From NCBI GenBank assembly GCA_022059125.1, contig JAEUWY010000010.1, positions 186,001 through 250,000 of the forward strand: a stretch of DNA of 64,000 bases. The letters run 5' to 3'. The position numbers and the translations under genes are program-made. Shown piece by piece: positions 10,587 through 21,973 of the stretch. The notes under the pieces were generated by a model. It was not told where the DNA came from, searched no databases, and was given only the letters and a program-made list of their open reading frames with translations. The stretch comes from Corynespora cassiicola (Eukaryota > Ascomycota > Dothideomycetes > Pleosporales > Corynesporascaceae). Position 1 is the stretch's first letter, and every line of letters starts with the position of its first letter.

Positions 10587-12876
10587 CTACTTCGCGATTA
10601 AATCTTCTTGTTTCTGCTCTTTTGAAGTGGTATAGGGTGGCGGGACATCTGACTGCTGGCTTGCTGCACCACTCGTATCCTCCAAATGGCCATCTTCGAT
10701 AGCTCTAGCAACAACTTCGCCCTTGGGTTGGTTTGCGGTCGTCACTTCTGTGCCCTCGCTACGTCGGTGAGGTGGAACGAATGCGACATAGTATCTGGGT
10801 GCGATGAATCCAACCACAATCATCAGCATACATAGATTTGCAAGGATAAATCCCGCAATCATCATGGGGCTGAAGCGATTCTGGTGGAACTCTGGATACG
10901 CAAAGCTGAGAATAATGGCCAGAACGGTGCCGCTGACATATCTTAGGAGAACTGGAAGAAGGCTGGGGATGTTCCAGTTGTTTCCGCCTCCAACGATGAT
11001 ATTGAGATCCCGGCGGAGTTGGTTGCCCTATACATTATTAATTGATGTATATCAACATCAAGGGGCAATACTTACAGAGTAGAACGCAACGTACCAGAAC
11101 CGGGCGAGGAGTACATTTTGGAAGGCCCGTCTCCAGAATGCGTTCCACATCCTGGTGAATTTGTTGCCTCCCATATTGACGGGATGGCCGGCAGAAGCAG
11201 CAGGAGATGTCGGGTTTTTGGCAATGAACACAGATATGATCGAACAAACTGTCCATAGACCAACACCAAACACAGCACCAGCCCACCCGTTGGTTACATG
11301 GCCGATAGCAATGCCGAGGATTTGGCCAGTGAAGTATCCAAAGTTGTAAACTGCAAATGCAGGCAAGCCTACTTGTTCCACAACATCCGACCAACGGTAC
11401 ACGGTGGTGGCGCTGACGACTTCAGACCAGACGACGAAGATCAAGGCTACGTTATTGATCCATCGGTCAATTCCATCGAGTAGGTAATATCCGAATTCCG
11501 TGCAGTAAGGTAGGCATAGCAAGAAGGAGAGGACTGTAAGTGCGGTAACGATGGTCGGGCGCGAATACTTCAATCCAGAGTCGACGGCCATGGTTGCAGC
11601 TGCGTCTAACATGACAAAGGCTGATGAGAATCCAAGGACGATCAGGGTAAAGAAGAGGAGGACCGCCCAAAAGTTTGCGCCTGGCATATGAAGGACAGCT
11701 TCGGGTAGAGTCAAGAAGCCGACGACGAAAGCACCTAATCTCTCGCCTTCTTGAGGCCACATGCGCAAGTACCCAACAACACCGAAGACAGCAAAAGCTG
11801 CGAAGTTTTCGAACAGCACGTTACTTCCACAAATAAGGATTGCGTCCATGACAGCGTTCGAGTGCTTGGCATTGTAAGATGCATAGGATGTGAAACTAGA
11901 AACAATTAGCTTTGGCATAGAAACGCAAGAGTAAGAGTGATCTTTTAAGCCTGCCAGAAACCGCGGGTCATGCAGCCTTGGAGGATCGGACACACACTCG
12001 GATATCACATACTAGCCAAAACCGATTCCAGTGGAGAAGAAGACTTGTCCGACAGCAGTCTGCCAGACGGTTCCGGATGCCAGTTGATCGCTTCTCCAAG
12101 TTGCCCAGAGCAACTTGACTCCCTCCGAGGCGTTGTCCAGGGACAGGGCGCGTCCGACAAAAATGATGGTAGTGCAGATAGGAAGTCCCATGGTAAAGTA
12201 GACAACACGGCCAGTTAAACCAACTCCGCGGAAGATGGATATCCAGACGAGGAACCAGATGAAGACACTCCAACCGACCGTTTCGCCGATCAGTGCTGTG
12301 CTTGGATACTGATTGTAACCAGTGGGTGAGTCTGCAGGAAGGACCTCATCAACATTATGAATGACATCATTCCAATAGAATTCTTGGACTCTACCTTCCC
12401 ATGGAAGTGGGCTGGTAAAGGAATGTCGGAAATAGCTCATGATCCAAGCCAAATTGACGGTGAAGTAATGAACAACGATGAAGCTGACAAACACTGGGCC
12501 CATGCCGACTCCACGTAGTCTCCGGTGGATGTTGTTAAAAGCAATTACAGTCCCGCCTCGATAGGCTTGGCCGACAGAGATTTCCAGGATAAGAGCTGGG
12601 ATGGCAATAAAGATCACAGCCAGCAGGTAAGGGATAAACTAGAAGCCTGTCAGTTCGACTTAGTCCATCAGAGGGTGTTCAAATTACCCATTGAAGACCG
12701 TAGTTGTTGTAAACGACGGAGGGATATCTCAGCAGATTTCCCTGCCCTGCACAACCACCCATGGCGGCGAGTAGGAAAGCCGCTCTAGACGGCCATTGAT
12801 CTCGCCCATCTTCTGATTTTGCTGGAGGGGGAGCAATCCAGCCCAAGACCTTATTGAGGGTGTCCTTGATTGCCAT
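10587..12876 (-). CDS. SLC6-family sodium:neurotransmitter/amino-acid-type symporter, 4 exons
   Basis: Minus-strand exons are 12688-12876, 12013-12638, 11076-11895 and 10587-11027; introns are 49, 117 and 48 nt with GT-AG ends and matching phases. The spliced product is 691 residues. The SLC6 (SNF) signature is clear: TM1 region AGQGNLLRYPS, the segment NNYGLQWFIPYLLA, TM2 with LILEISVGQAYRGG, and TM6 unwinding region GIGFGYFTSYASYN, which is joined exactly across intron 2. About 12 hydrophobic helices follow and the C-terminal tail is hydrophilic with PPPY. The family couples Na+ influx to uptake of amino acids or related amines at the plasma membrane; the fungal substrate is not known. TM1 reads GQGN where most family members have GLGN, in the substrate/Na+ site. 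The start at 12876 gives a short cytosolic N-terminus, normal for the fungal branch. Confidence 0.92.
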
Positions 12877-13219
12877 GACCAGATAGGGCTATGGAAATGA
12901 GATAGTGACGAAGAGAGGGAAACGGCCCAAGAGAGTGGTAGAGTGAGCTCGTGGGTCAGGGTCGCATTTTTGTACAAGCATAGTGTCTGGCAGATGATCG
13001 CCAAGGGGCTTGGAAAACTCGCATCCCGCGCATGTCAGGATGTTCCAGGATATTTCCCAGGATGTCGGTTCCTTACCAGATGGCACCCGAAACGGGGTTG
13101 TTGGAATTACCCTAGATTTTCATCGGAGGCATTCTAGTTCACGCCCTGAAGATCACAGATTTTTTTTCCAAAACTGGGGCCGACGAACAAATTTATCATG
13201 GCGTGACAGACATCTGGTC
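12877..13219. other. Putative promoter region of the SLC6 gene
   Basis: 343 bp with no supported gene. It lies upstream of the minus-strand transporter start at 12876 and presumably holds its 5' UTR and promoter. A poly-T run occurs at 13,161-13,168. Confidence 0.5.
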
Positions 13220-13554
13220 TCAGCTGCCAAACGTCAAAAACCCCAGATATGTTGTGATTTCAGCCAAGATCCCGCCCCGCTAGTTTTCCAACGGCGTGGG
13301 CGGAGCACGTCAGCGCGTGGAGAGGTGGTCGAGGATGGAGGAGATGGAGGTGTCTTGAGTGCCGACTTCCGCCTTGACGGGCCTGGGCATACCTTGGCAG
13401 TCATGGCTTTACTCGCCTTGTCCTTCCTTGTCGCGACCCACTCGGGTGCCTGTTCCAGTTCAATCGGCGTTCGGGTGATGTAGGTGGCGTTTTCATGGAT
13501 GGGATTCTGACATTTGAGTCGGCTTCTCCGATGCGAGATCTCAGCAGGCTCCAT
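13220..13554 (-). CDS. Possible small spliced hypothetical protein
   Basis: A minus-strand ATG at 13554 opens a 54-codon exon (13393-13554) ending at a GTATGC donor after AMTAK. A GCTGAC branch site and a CTAG acceptor give a second exon, 13220-13279, ending in TGA; the whole encodes 73 residues. Without splicing the frame would run to 13234. The protein is basic at its N-terminus, has one Cys, and resembles nothing I recognise. The splice signals and branch site are good but there is no homology support, so this is a weak candidate. It could equally be the upstream part of a longer gene or chance. Confidence 0.22.
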
Positions 13555-14900
13555 GAATACCTACCACAATGTTGTGGTTTTGAATACCAGCCCAACACCA
13601 AAGGTTACAAAAATCTTAGAGGTTATCTTAATAACCTGGCTTGTATCGCGAACAGCTTTTTCAATTGACAAAGTCATTGTCGCCTAGTAACCCAACCAAA
13701 GTAATATGCGGAGTGGCTGTGCCAAGAGGTGAGTGTCTGACCCAACAGCTACATCAGACTGCTTCCCTCTCAACAAGGGACAAAATCCAAGTATTTTGCA
13801 AGCAGATCTATGATGGTTTCAAAGGCTTTCACTTTATATCGTTAATCCTATCTATGGAATATTTAGATATCTGCCCGAACAAGTTCGCCTTATTGCTATG
13901 CGCCGCAAGATTCATAATACGTGAATTAATGTCTATACCTATGCATTCATCTCCTAAATGGTTGATACGATAAGCTGCGGTATAAGAGTGGTGGTACTGG
14001 TTAAGACAAAGACTTGTCCACTTATGTGACGTGTAATCTTATACTAAGAAGCTATTCCTATATTTGGCTAGCGCCTGTACTTTTCTCGAGTAAGCCCGCG
14101 GGCCTCGTGGGCTGATGAGTACAACCGTCGATCCTGGGGTTGAAATAGTGTACTCATGTTTAGAGTACGGAAACTCCCACTATTCATCGCATTATATTTA
14201 TATTAAACGTCCTCAGAGTCGAGGGAAGTAATAAGATAGGCGAAAAAGTAGTCTTTAATTTGGATAAAACGACAATCATATATCTAACGCAGAGTCTCTA
14301 CTGTTCCAACTTGTCGGAATCACCAGTGCTAAAAGGTACATCCAAGCTAGTATTCTTATAACCATCTATATTCTATTACACGCAGCAGCTTCTATCATAC
14401 TGGGAATGGACGTGAAAGTACTAGATTCATAGTTATGCTGTGCCAGGACTAGAATGTGACTCCATCAGGGATCTTGCTTGGTTTAGCAATCCAAAAAAAG
14501 ATTGAATCTATAAATTTCATGCCAGGCGGATTTCCCCTAGGTCGTCAATGTACCCTCGTTGGTGCCAGGACGAGTTGGAGTTATTGCCATAGAGTCAGAG
14601 TTAGTATGTGGAATTTCAGTACACCGCCCTGCTTGATTCTTCCACGTGTCCTTCGCTACTGGCTCTTTTTTGAGCTGTAGCCTTGAACTTCTCGAGGTCG
14701 GGCACGTGTGTGCATAGTCACGTGAGACTTGGGATTTGAATTGCCTTCCAAGGTTTCAAGGTAAGTGGGCACATACAGCTCCGACATACAAAAAAACGCA
14801 CGAGCATGATCAAATAAATACGCTGGCACATCTGGCACATCCTCACATCAATAGACACCCACAAACCCATTAATCAGCACCCATCATACACCTTATCGAC
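13555..14900. other. Gene-poor AT-leaning intergenic region
   Basis: Several short frames (e.g. 13,641-13,973) have biased, unrecognised translations. Base composition is more AT-rich than at the flanking genes. No RNA gene, repeat array or promoter signature could be defended. Confidence 0.5.
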
Positions 14901-15377
14901 ATGTTTCCAACTCCCGCGCAAAATCATGGCTTTCTGCCTTTCACCATCATTGGCCTATTCGCGTTCAGGCTCGCCAAGAAGCTCATGGAAGCTCTTGATC
15001 CGTATGTCGGACGTGACGAAGATTTAGTCTGGATCGCCGAGTTTCTTGCCAACTAGCACGAAAGCTTCAGTCTTGCCAAGATCTCAGGCTCACGTCTTGA
15101 CAACTACGTACATACATACCCGGCGATTTTGTCATGGTTTAGGAAGCGCGACAACTATCCAGGCAGGTTCATGGACTTCAGTCCCAACTGCAACGTCACA
15201 GCGAGGCCCCTAACCAACATCATTCTCAGTGCAGTGGCTGACTATAGTGTAGAAGAGGCCCTAACTATCATGGAGTTCGCGGACACTGCTTGCGAGTGGG
15301 GTTCTACCGTCTTGATCCCTGCTCACCAAGCCAACCATGTCATCTTGATGATGGAGGGGCGTTTTTGTACCGAGTAA
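14901..15377 (+). CDS. Possible two-exon hypothetical protein
   Basis: An ATG at 14901 opens a frame interrupted by a single TAG at 15,054. That stop lies inside a plausible 69-nt intron (15002 GTATGT to CAG at 15070), and splicing keeps phase, giving exons 14901-15001 and 15071-15377 (about 135 residues). The product begins with a short hydrophobic segment (GFLPFTIIGLFAF) and later has NPTRPLTN-like polar stretches; no family is recognised. A GTAAGA directly overlaps the stop, so a further intron into the AT-rich DNA downstream is possible and the 3' end may be lost. It may be a gene remnant. Confidence 0.3.
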
Positions 15378-16350
15378 GAACCCTCTTTGCCCCCCTTCCT
15401 CCCCCACAATGCCTTTTCTTAATAGCTACTCCTTAAAGCAAGACGGTTTTAGACACCTAGCATTAGGCGCACAGGCTTAACGAACTATTAATTAAAGTAG
15501 CAGGTTTAGAATAAACGGCTATGTTTTATCCAGTTCGCCTTTTCTAAATTGAACAGTACAATAACTTTGAGTGGAGCTCCACTCTAAGATACAAGTCTAG
15601 TTTGAGTGAGCTTTTATGTCCAGGAGTTGACTTACCAGGGCTGTTAGTTCGATTCCTAGGCCTTTCATGCCGATTGTGTCTTTAGGGAATGGGTCGCCCT
15701 TTTGTGTACTGGATTTGTGTACTAGATTTGTGGCGTGCTTCCTCCCTTGAGAGGAGAGTACTAAAATTCGATCGTATCCAGAAGTCTATTTCTATTTCTT
15801 CTTAGCGCCTCATATTGGCCAAAATCTTATTATTTGAATAATACACTAATAGGTCTAGAGAGCTTACTTGCTTTTGATATTGTCTAAGTACGAGTGCTTC
15901 GGTCTTTGGGTGGGGAATATTGTTGTAGGATCTATTATAGGACATTTTACGAAGGTTTTCAGCAATAAAACACTATATTCATGCACAGAAATATATAGTT
16001 AGACATCTAAGAATTAGTCTAGTAGCATTAGATATACTAGGATTGCTTTTCGTTTTTTTCTGCCTTATAGGCACTAGAGATCTGACTCTATTGTTACAAG
16101 TAACAGATATATAATAATTACCTAGATATATAAGCAGATTACGTATGAAATTATAGCGTGTTTTAGCTCAATAAATTCAGATCTAGCCCGCTTTACCGTA
16201 CACTAAATATCAGCACGCTACGGTTGTGCAGGTGGCTGACGAATTAATTGTACAGGAATACCATTGGGTGCTTCTATCAAAGATAGGTCTAGTGCTGAAT
16301 ATATTCCAAACAAGCGTATTCTTTTTTCCAATATAACTTTATCAAAACAG
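15378..16350. other. AT-rich degenerate intergenic DNA
   Basis: About 970 bp with raised TA content and frequent stops in all frames, resembling worn repeat sequence. A 16-bp palindrome centred on GAGCTC lies at about 15,570-15,585, and a B-box-like GTTCGATTCC at about 15,646. Neither is enough to name an element. Confidence 0.45.
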
Positions 16351-17280
16351 CTACTCCGTCACAAGTCCTACAAGCTTGAGGGAATCCTTCCAAAGACGTG
16401 ACTCACTGTCCGGGTTGTACGTATGGCTGGCCCATCCAGTTCCATGCATGTCATCATCACCATCTTGCCAACGCTTTGCTTCTTCACGGTCTTCGAGGTA
16501 CTTTCCTCCCATTCCCTCCCATGCCTTGCCAACAGCTGCTATTACAGTCGTAGCGGCCCCCTCTACTGGAGTCTTTTCGTTATCGATGAACTCCTTCTGA
16601 GTGACAATACTCTTCATTAACTCAGGATCCATATGTCTCGCAATGTCGATTTATATAACGCCGGGATGAGCGCTCAAACCGTGAAGACCTCTGTGGCCGT
16701 ACTGACGCTCTATCTCGTTGGCCATGTAGATTTTCGCCAGCTTCGAATGCGCATATTCTTTCATGAAGATATATCCTCCCTTTTCAGAATTGTAGTTCTC
16801 GCTTCCATTGAGTTTCACCATGAGATGGGTACTGGAAGCGGTCAAGGCGACCCTGGAATGGAATTCCGGAGATGAGCTGGCTAGCAGAGCAGGCTTGAGC
16901 AACTAGAAGAGCAGGAAATGGCTCAGATGATTGGTCGCAAGATGGATTTCATATCCATCATCTGTGAGGATGTATTCCTGGGTTTCATTGATACCAGCGT
17001 TGGCGATGAGGATATTGACCTTGTTGTTGCTTTGAGTCAGGATGGTCGCTGCAGCAGCCCGGACACTGGATAACGACCCGTTGTCCATGTCAACTAGAGT
17101 TACACGGCCCGATTCTAGGACTCCTGCGAGGCCCTCTTTTTGGATGAAATCAAGGGCAGTGAGGTGTTTCCCGTCGGTGGTGGAAGCAGAAGTCACGACT
17201 GGAAATGCAGTGCGAGTGATGGAAGTAAGCGGCTGGTGTTGGATGAAAGTTGTGAGGACGGAAGGGGTCCTTGAGTGCAT
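16351..17280 (-). pseudogene. Short-chain dehydrogenase/reductase pseudogene (two nonsense codons)
   Basis: One minus-strand frame from 17280 to 16351 reads as an SDR of the retinol-dehydrogenase/WWOX-like fungal type but has a TAG at 16903-16905 and a TAA at 16651-16653. Family motifs are present: LIANAG, NHLSHFLLF before the first stop, LLKPALL after it, the catalytic YAHSK (YxxxK), and AHPGVI before the second stop. Relatives have a Gln at the first stop (FLLFQLL), so CAG became TAG; the second stop fits a CAA-to-TAA change. Both are C-to-T changes in a CpA context. The N-terminal GxxxGIG nucleotide-binding motif is not visible in any frame up to 17,400, so the 5' end is also damaged or replaced. 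The intact enzyme would have been an NAD(P)-dependent oxidoreductase. It lies next to a broken regulator, a P450 and a methyltransferase. Confidence 0.75.
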
Positions 17281-17591
17281 TTAAGTATCTGGCAAGTATA
17301 GAGCCTAATTACCGAGCCACCAAGTATCAGTCTGATCACTTGCGTGTTTAACAAGTAGGACTAATCGGAAATCATCTGCAATTGATCAAGAGGGCCGATG
17401 TTGGACCGGTGGGTCGGCTGCAACCCCACAACATGGCGGCCGTCGCGTCGGCTCTCTCCATCATTCGTCCCATCACATCCGTCCATGCTCCTCACTTAAT
17501 CTATCCACCTTTTCATCTGCCAATACTTTGGCCAGGCAGCTCTATCGCAAACCCATCCCCAACACAACAAGCCGTTTGCGGCCAATAGGCC
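17281..17591. promoter_or_regulatory. Divergent intergenic region between SDR and Zn2Cys6 pseudogenes
   Basis: The 311-bp gap separates the starts of two divergently oriented, now broken genes, so it is the place for a formerly shared promoter. No specific binding site can be assigned. Confidence 0.35.
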
Positions 17592-19476
17592 ATGCAGACG
17601 CCATCCGGTGCTTCGAGTCCTTCGGACCGTGCGCAACCGGTCTGCCTCTCATGCAAGACACGGAAAAGGAAATGTAACAAGCTTCTTCCTAGATGCTCTT
17701 AATATAACAAGTTGGTTTTTCGGGGAATAAGCCATGCTTGTCGCTCTACACGACTGACGGGTGTGCCAACAGGCGCGGTTCCACATGTCAGTACTCCAGG
17801 CCGAACGGAAACCGCACTCCCCAGTCTACTTCGGATGTTTCGTGGGACCATTTCTATCCTCCCAATTATGGCTTGCCAAGAGCTCAGTATATCGACTTCT
17901 CCACAGTACTGTTTTTAGACCCCGATGTCTTGCACCTGGGGCAGCTCGACACTGCTGGAGTCTTTGTCGCGGTGCCCCAACATGTGCTACAACTACTCGG
18001 CAGCATCGACGACATTAAATACTCGGTGTCCAGTTTCTTCATGACTATACACACATGGATGCCGCTGGCGCCGAAGAAAAGGTTCTACGATGTTTATCTA
18101 CGTTCAGACTTCCAATCGCGTGCCGACCTTGTTCTTCTCTTCCTTGCTCTAAAGCTCATCGCCGCACCGCCCCCAACCCACCCGCGTGATGCAAGGACTC
18201 AGTTATATAACGAAACCAAGCATTTTTATCTAGAGGTTGAAGGCTCCATGATCTTCTCCATCTCTGTGTTGCAATCTGGCATAGTGATAGCTTTGTACGA
18301 ATTAGGGCATGGAATATATCCCGCTGCCTACATGTCGGTAGGTGCATACGCAAGGTATGCACATGCTATAGGCATAACTTCTCGTCAAGGAGACTTCTTA
18401 ACTTGATTAAATTGGAGGAAAGACGAAGGGTTTGGTGGGCAGTAGTGATTCTAGACAGGTTAGTATGTCTGTTACCTTTGTGTCACATGCATGCCGGTAT
18501 ACACGTGGGCATTGTGTTAACAATTACAGGTTTGTGGGCATAGGATGCCCGGAAAAGCCTTTTGCGACAACTGAACCTTCAATTAACGATCCCTTCCCAG
18601 CAGATGATGCAGAGTGGGATGAAGAAGTACGTAAAACCTTAGTTTCTTGGCAACAGAGCCTCACGGTAGCTGTCGCCTTCTGGTGTAAGCGAAAAACAAT
18701 GTCCGTGTTTCCAAACCTCTTCATGCCAATTCAGCAGCGGAGTTAGCGAGTGAGGTCGAACTTCACAGACTAGTATCGTTCTTCCTACTTCGTGCACTAA
18801 ACCTTTTCCAAGGTTGTCAGACGAGATCCTTGCTACACCCTCTCATCGCCAAATGTCACTCATATGAGTAGGTTGTCGTTGTTGTGTCAAGCAGCTCGAA
18901 TACTGGGCCAAGTCCTCGAAGCAGTCTCAAATGCAGCGGGAATACAGGAAGATGCATGGAAGCAACTAGAGATAACTCTAGATTCAATGCTTTTTGCTGT
19001 ACTCAAAATTGAATCCCCAGGGTTTTATCAAATCGCTTTCATCTACAGGTATAATATTTTGTCCTCTAATTGGTCCTTTCCTCCTTACCGAAGACTAGTT
19101 CACTCATAGCACTATACAAGCCCTACATCGACCACGATACACCCAATAACCCACTCTCTCGGCCTGGAAGAGCGATTTTGGAAGAAATCACTATGCCAAT
19201 AAAGGAAAACATAATGCAATGCGAATGGGGTTTTGATCTCAGTCCTGACATAATGTCTCCTTGGGGTCTTTTCTTCACATATCAAATCTGCGCTTTTCAT
19301 TTACGGGCAGGGATAGATGATGAAGCTGTAGGGCCACTAAGGAATTCACTGTCGAGACTTGACGCACAGTTGAAAACTGCCAGTAAGTGGTCACGCATTT
19401 TGATGAATAAGGCTAATTTATTTTTGGGCAAATACATGCAGCTCCTAGAGGCATAGGAGATCCTCATTCATTCTGA
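17592..19476 (+). pseudogene. Zn2Cys6 (Gal4-type) transcription factor pseudogene
   Basis: From the ATG at 17592 the product begins with a fungal binuclear zinc cluster, CLSCKTRKRKCNKLLPRC. The fourth inter-cysteine segment then reads TCT TAA TAT instead of Ser-Gln-Cys. Splicing 17711-17772 (GTTGGT donor, CTGAC branch, CAG acceptor) joins NK to RGSTCQYS, which would complete a C-x2-C-x6-C-x6-C-x2-C-x6-C cluster. Thus one Gln codon became a stop and the fifth cysteine became Tyr; both changes are RIP-type. Downstream the fungal-specific TF domain is recognisable (YMSVGAYARYAHAIGI, then ERRRVWWAVVILDR, GCPEKPFATTEPS after intron 18459-18529, later QAARILGQVLEAVSN). A frame change is needed between about 18,360 and 18,412 and probably another near 18,850. 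The last exon ends at 19456 or, if 19382 GTAAGT is used, at 19476. It would have been a pathway regulator of the neighbouring metabolic genes. Confidence 0.72.
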
Positions 19477-19750
19477 GCAAAGAACCCGATGAAACCACTA
19501 GAACTTGCACGTATGTACTTGGTATTCCATGGACAGGATTGATAATATGTGAGGTCTAACTACAATTCCAGACCTTGTGCCAATTTGTAGCAGCATTGCT
19601 TGGTCAGATTCTCAGTTACAGGTGCTTAATAGAGCATCTTGTCGTAGGGGATCCTCCACATATATACAAAAGCGGAACCAAGGATATGAATTCCCAGCGA
19701 TTAGACCAGGTGCATATAAGCGATTTCACGGTTCCCCTGGATGAGAGCTT

Positions 19751-21615
19751 CTATCTAGTGGAAGCTTGCATGGTAACATGTACGTGCGGGCCATAATAAA
19801 ACGGCAAAAAGGTATCCCTAAAAGGAAGCTCATCCGGCCTATTCACAGTCAGTACTTCGTATAGGTATTTTGGACTAGGATCCCGAGAGAATCTTGGGGA
19901 AAAAACACATACATGGGGCTTGCTGGTTCCAAGTCAAATTTACGGTAAACGTGGGCGAAGACGAGGCGAAGCTCTGCCCAAGCCAAACTAATGGAATCGC
20001 TACATCAGTGGAGACCTTGTGAAGACGAGCCACGGCCCAGGAAAGATGGAGACTTACTTGATTCCCAAACACGCGCGCGGACCTCGTGAGAAGGCAACAA
20101 GCCAGTTGTCTAAATCGGCCGAGTTGAGCCAGCGTTCTGGGATAAACTTATCTGGCTCTGGGAAGATTTCATCGTTGTCGTGCACAAACGTACTACCGCA
20201 TGAAACGACTGTCTTTCGTTCAGTCAGCAAAAAATCCCATATTCACTTGGGGACAAGCGTGACGTACCCCAGGCGGTACATTTACTCCTGCTATTGTCGC
20301 ACCAGCGGCTGGCACTACGCGCAAAAGGCCGGAGACCACGCCTGATGACATGCGCAGTGACTCTTTGATGACTGCATTCAGATAGGGCAAGTTTTCCAAG
20401 TCCCGTATTTTTGGCTCATCTCCATTTAGTGTTGGCCAGGCCGTTAGTAACTCTGTCCTCAGTTTCTGCATAGTATCGTCCTGCCGCAGCAAATGGAAAG
20501 TCCCCACCATGAGTGCGTTACCCATGGTATCTGTCCCAGCGAACATGAGAGCTTGAGTCTCCTCATAAATGCTGCCAGCAGATGGTACTGTCTTGTCGCG
20601 ATAAGCTTGGGGGTTCATCAGCCGGTGGTAGATGGTCATGTTGTGGGGGAGGAGCTTGAGCTTTTCCGGATCATTGGTAAGACCTTCAATCTGACGGAGA
20701 AGCATCTGCTGCAGATCCACCAGCCCTGCCGTTGACGGACTGATTATCTTGGACAGCTTGGGCGGGCACTTCAGAATCATGTTCTTGTACAAGTCGGAAT
20801 GCTTGAAGCGCACGAAGACGGGCAGCGACGCATCCATGGCCACCAGAATCGGGGCCTTGAAGTCAGGAGCTTCAATGGCATGGATTGGCTTACCGAAGCA
20901 AAAGTTAGTAATCATGTCCATGGTGAAGCAACGAAAGGCAAGGTAGACGTCTATGCTCTTGGCTGCCTTGGTCTGACGCTCAAAGGCCGCACACAGCGCC
21001 TTCGTCTTCTCGACACACAGACTCTCGGCGCTCTCAATAGCGGACTGAGAGAAAGACCGGTTGAGCACATCCTTACGAACCTTGGCCTCGGCATATGTGA
21101 GGAAGCCGAAGCTGGACCTGTCTTCGTTGAAGCTCTTGTACAAACGGGGCTCCTTGTCCCAACGATTCCTATTGTTATAGATGTCATGGTAGGCCCTGGG
21201 ATTGGCAAAATGCAACTGCCCAGTCGTCATCAGCAGATGATAGTGTGGCTGCGGCACAGGTCTGCAGAATCGAAGCCTGAAAGGATCGCAGGATCGCAGG
21301 ATGACGGAACGGCAAGAGATTCAATACCTCATTGGGTCCAACCCGGACAACGTCGCCTTTGTCGGGCCATGAACATCAGCGGGCGTTACTTGTTGGATAC
21401 CGAGGATTCTCACCATATCGCGAGTGCAGCTCGACGAGGACATGACAGAAGGACCGATTGGCGATGCACTCGACGTAAGCCTTCCAGTACGTCGTCGTTC
21501 GGGCCAACGGCGGCCCCGGAAACTTGGCTAGCGGGTGGAAATAGACGTTGTAGATCACCGCATACGCGACAAAAGCAATCATGGCCGCGGCCACGGCGGG
21601 CAGCAGAGCTGCCAT
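19751..21615 (-). CDS. Cytochrome P450 monooxygenase, 6 exons
   Basis: Minus-strand exons are 21414-21615, 21328-21356, 20268-21215, 20058-20212, 19913-19987 and 19751-19838; all phases fit and give 498 residues. An N-terminal membrane anchor (LLPAVAAAMIAFVAYAVIY) is followed by the proline hinge KFPGPP. The I-helix reads MFAGTDTMGNAL, the K-helix ESLR supplies ExxR, and FIPERW is the PERF-type motif. The heme loop FSRGPRACLG contains the cysteine thiolate ligand. It is therefore an intact, ER-anchored class II P450 of fungal type. The overall sequence resembles the trichodiene-oxygenase-like group used in specialised metabolism; no substrate can be assigned. An in-frame ATG 8 codons upstream (21639) is an alternative start. 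It diverges from the methyltransferase gene with 358 bp between starts. One acceptor (20213) is AAAG, chosen because it restores the GTVVS motif. Confidence 0.93.
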
Positions 21616-21973
21616 GTCGGCCTTCTCGTGGGCCCGCATCGGATGCTGCTAGACCAGTGCAGGAGCAAAATGCAGAGGGGGATGGGCGGTGGGAGGGATG
21701 GAGGTCCCTGCTGCACGCGTCTCTCAAACTGGCTTTCTGCAGAAACGTCGACATCGCCCAGCCTCTAGCCAAAAGAGACCCCCCCTCCCGAATCTTATGC
21801 GGGTACAGCCAGCCGGAGCAATGGGCTTTCAGAACCCGGCCAGGGTCCTGCAAAGACAGACGACTTAGCGAGCCGTGCCGACCGGTCCCACTGGCAGCTG
21901 ACCCGCCGACTAACTAACAGCTCCCGACACTCACCAGACCTCCATCGTCGTGTCACCTTGCATCTCGCCAGCC
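21616..21973. promoter_or_regulatory. Shared bidirectional promoter of P450 and methyltransferase
   Basis: The starts of the minus-strand P450 (21615) and plus-strand methyltransferase (21974) are 358 bp apart, so both 5' UTRs and promoters must lie here. The region is GC-rich. Two inverted half-sites suitable for a Zn2Cys6 regulator (CGG/CCG triplets) are frequent but not specific enough to mark. Confidence 0.55.

Noticed and set aside
15560..15660. tRNA- or SINE-like B-box (GTTCGATTCC)
   Set aside because: The T-stem does not pair, and no proper A-box at the right distance or acceptor stem was found.
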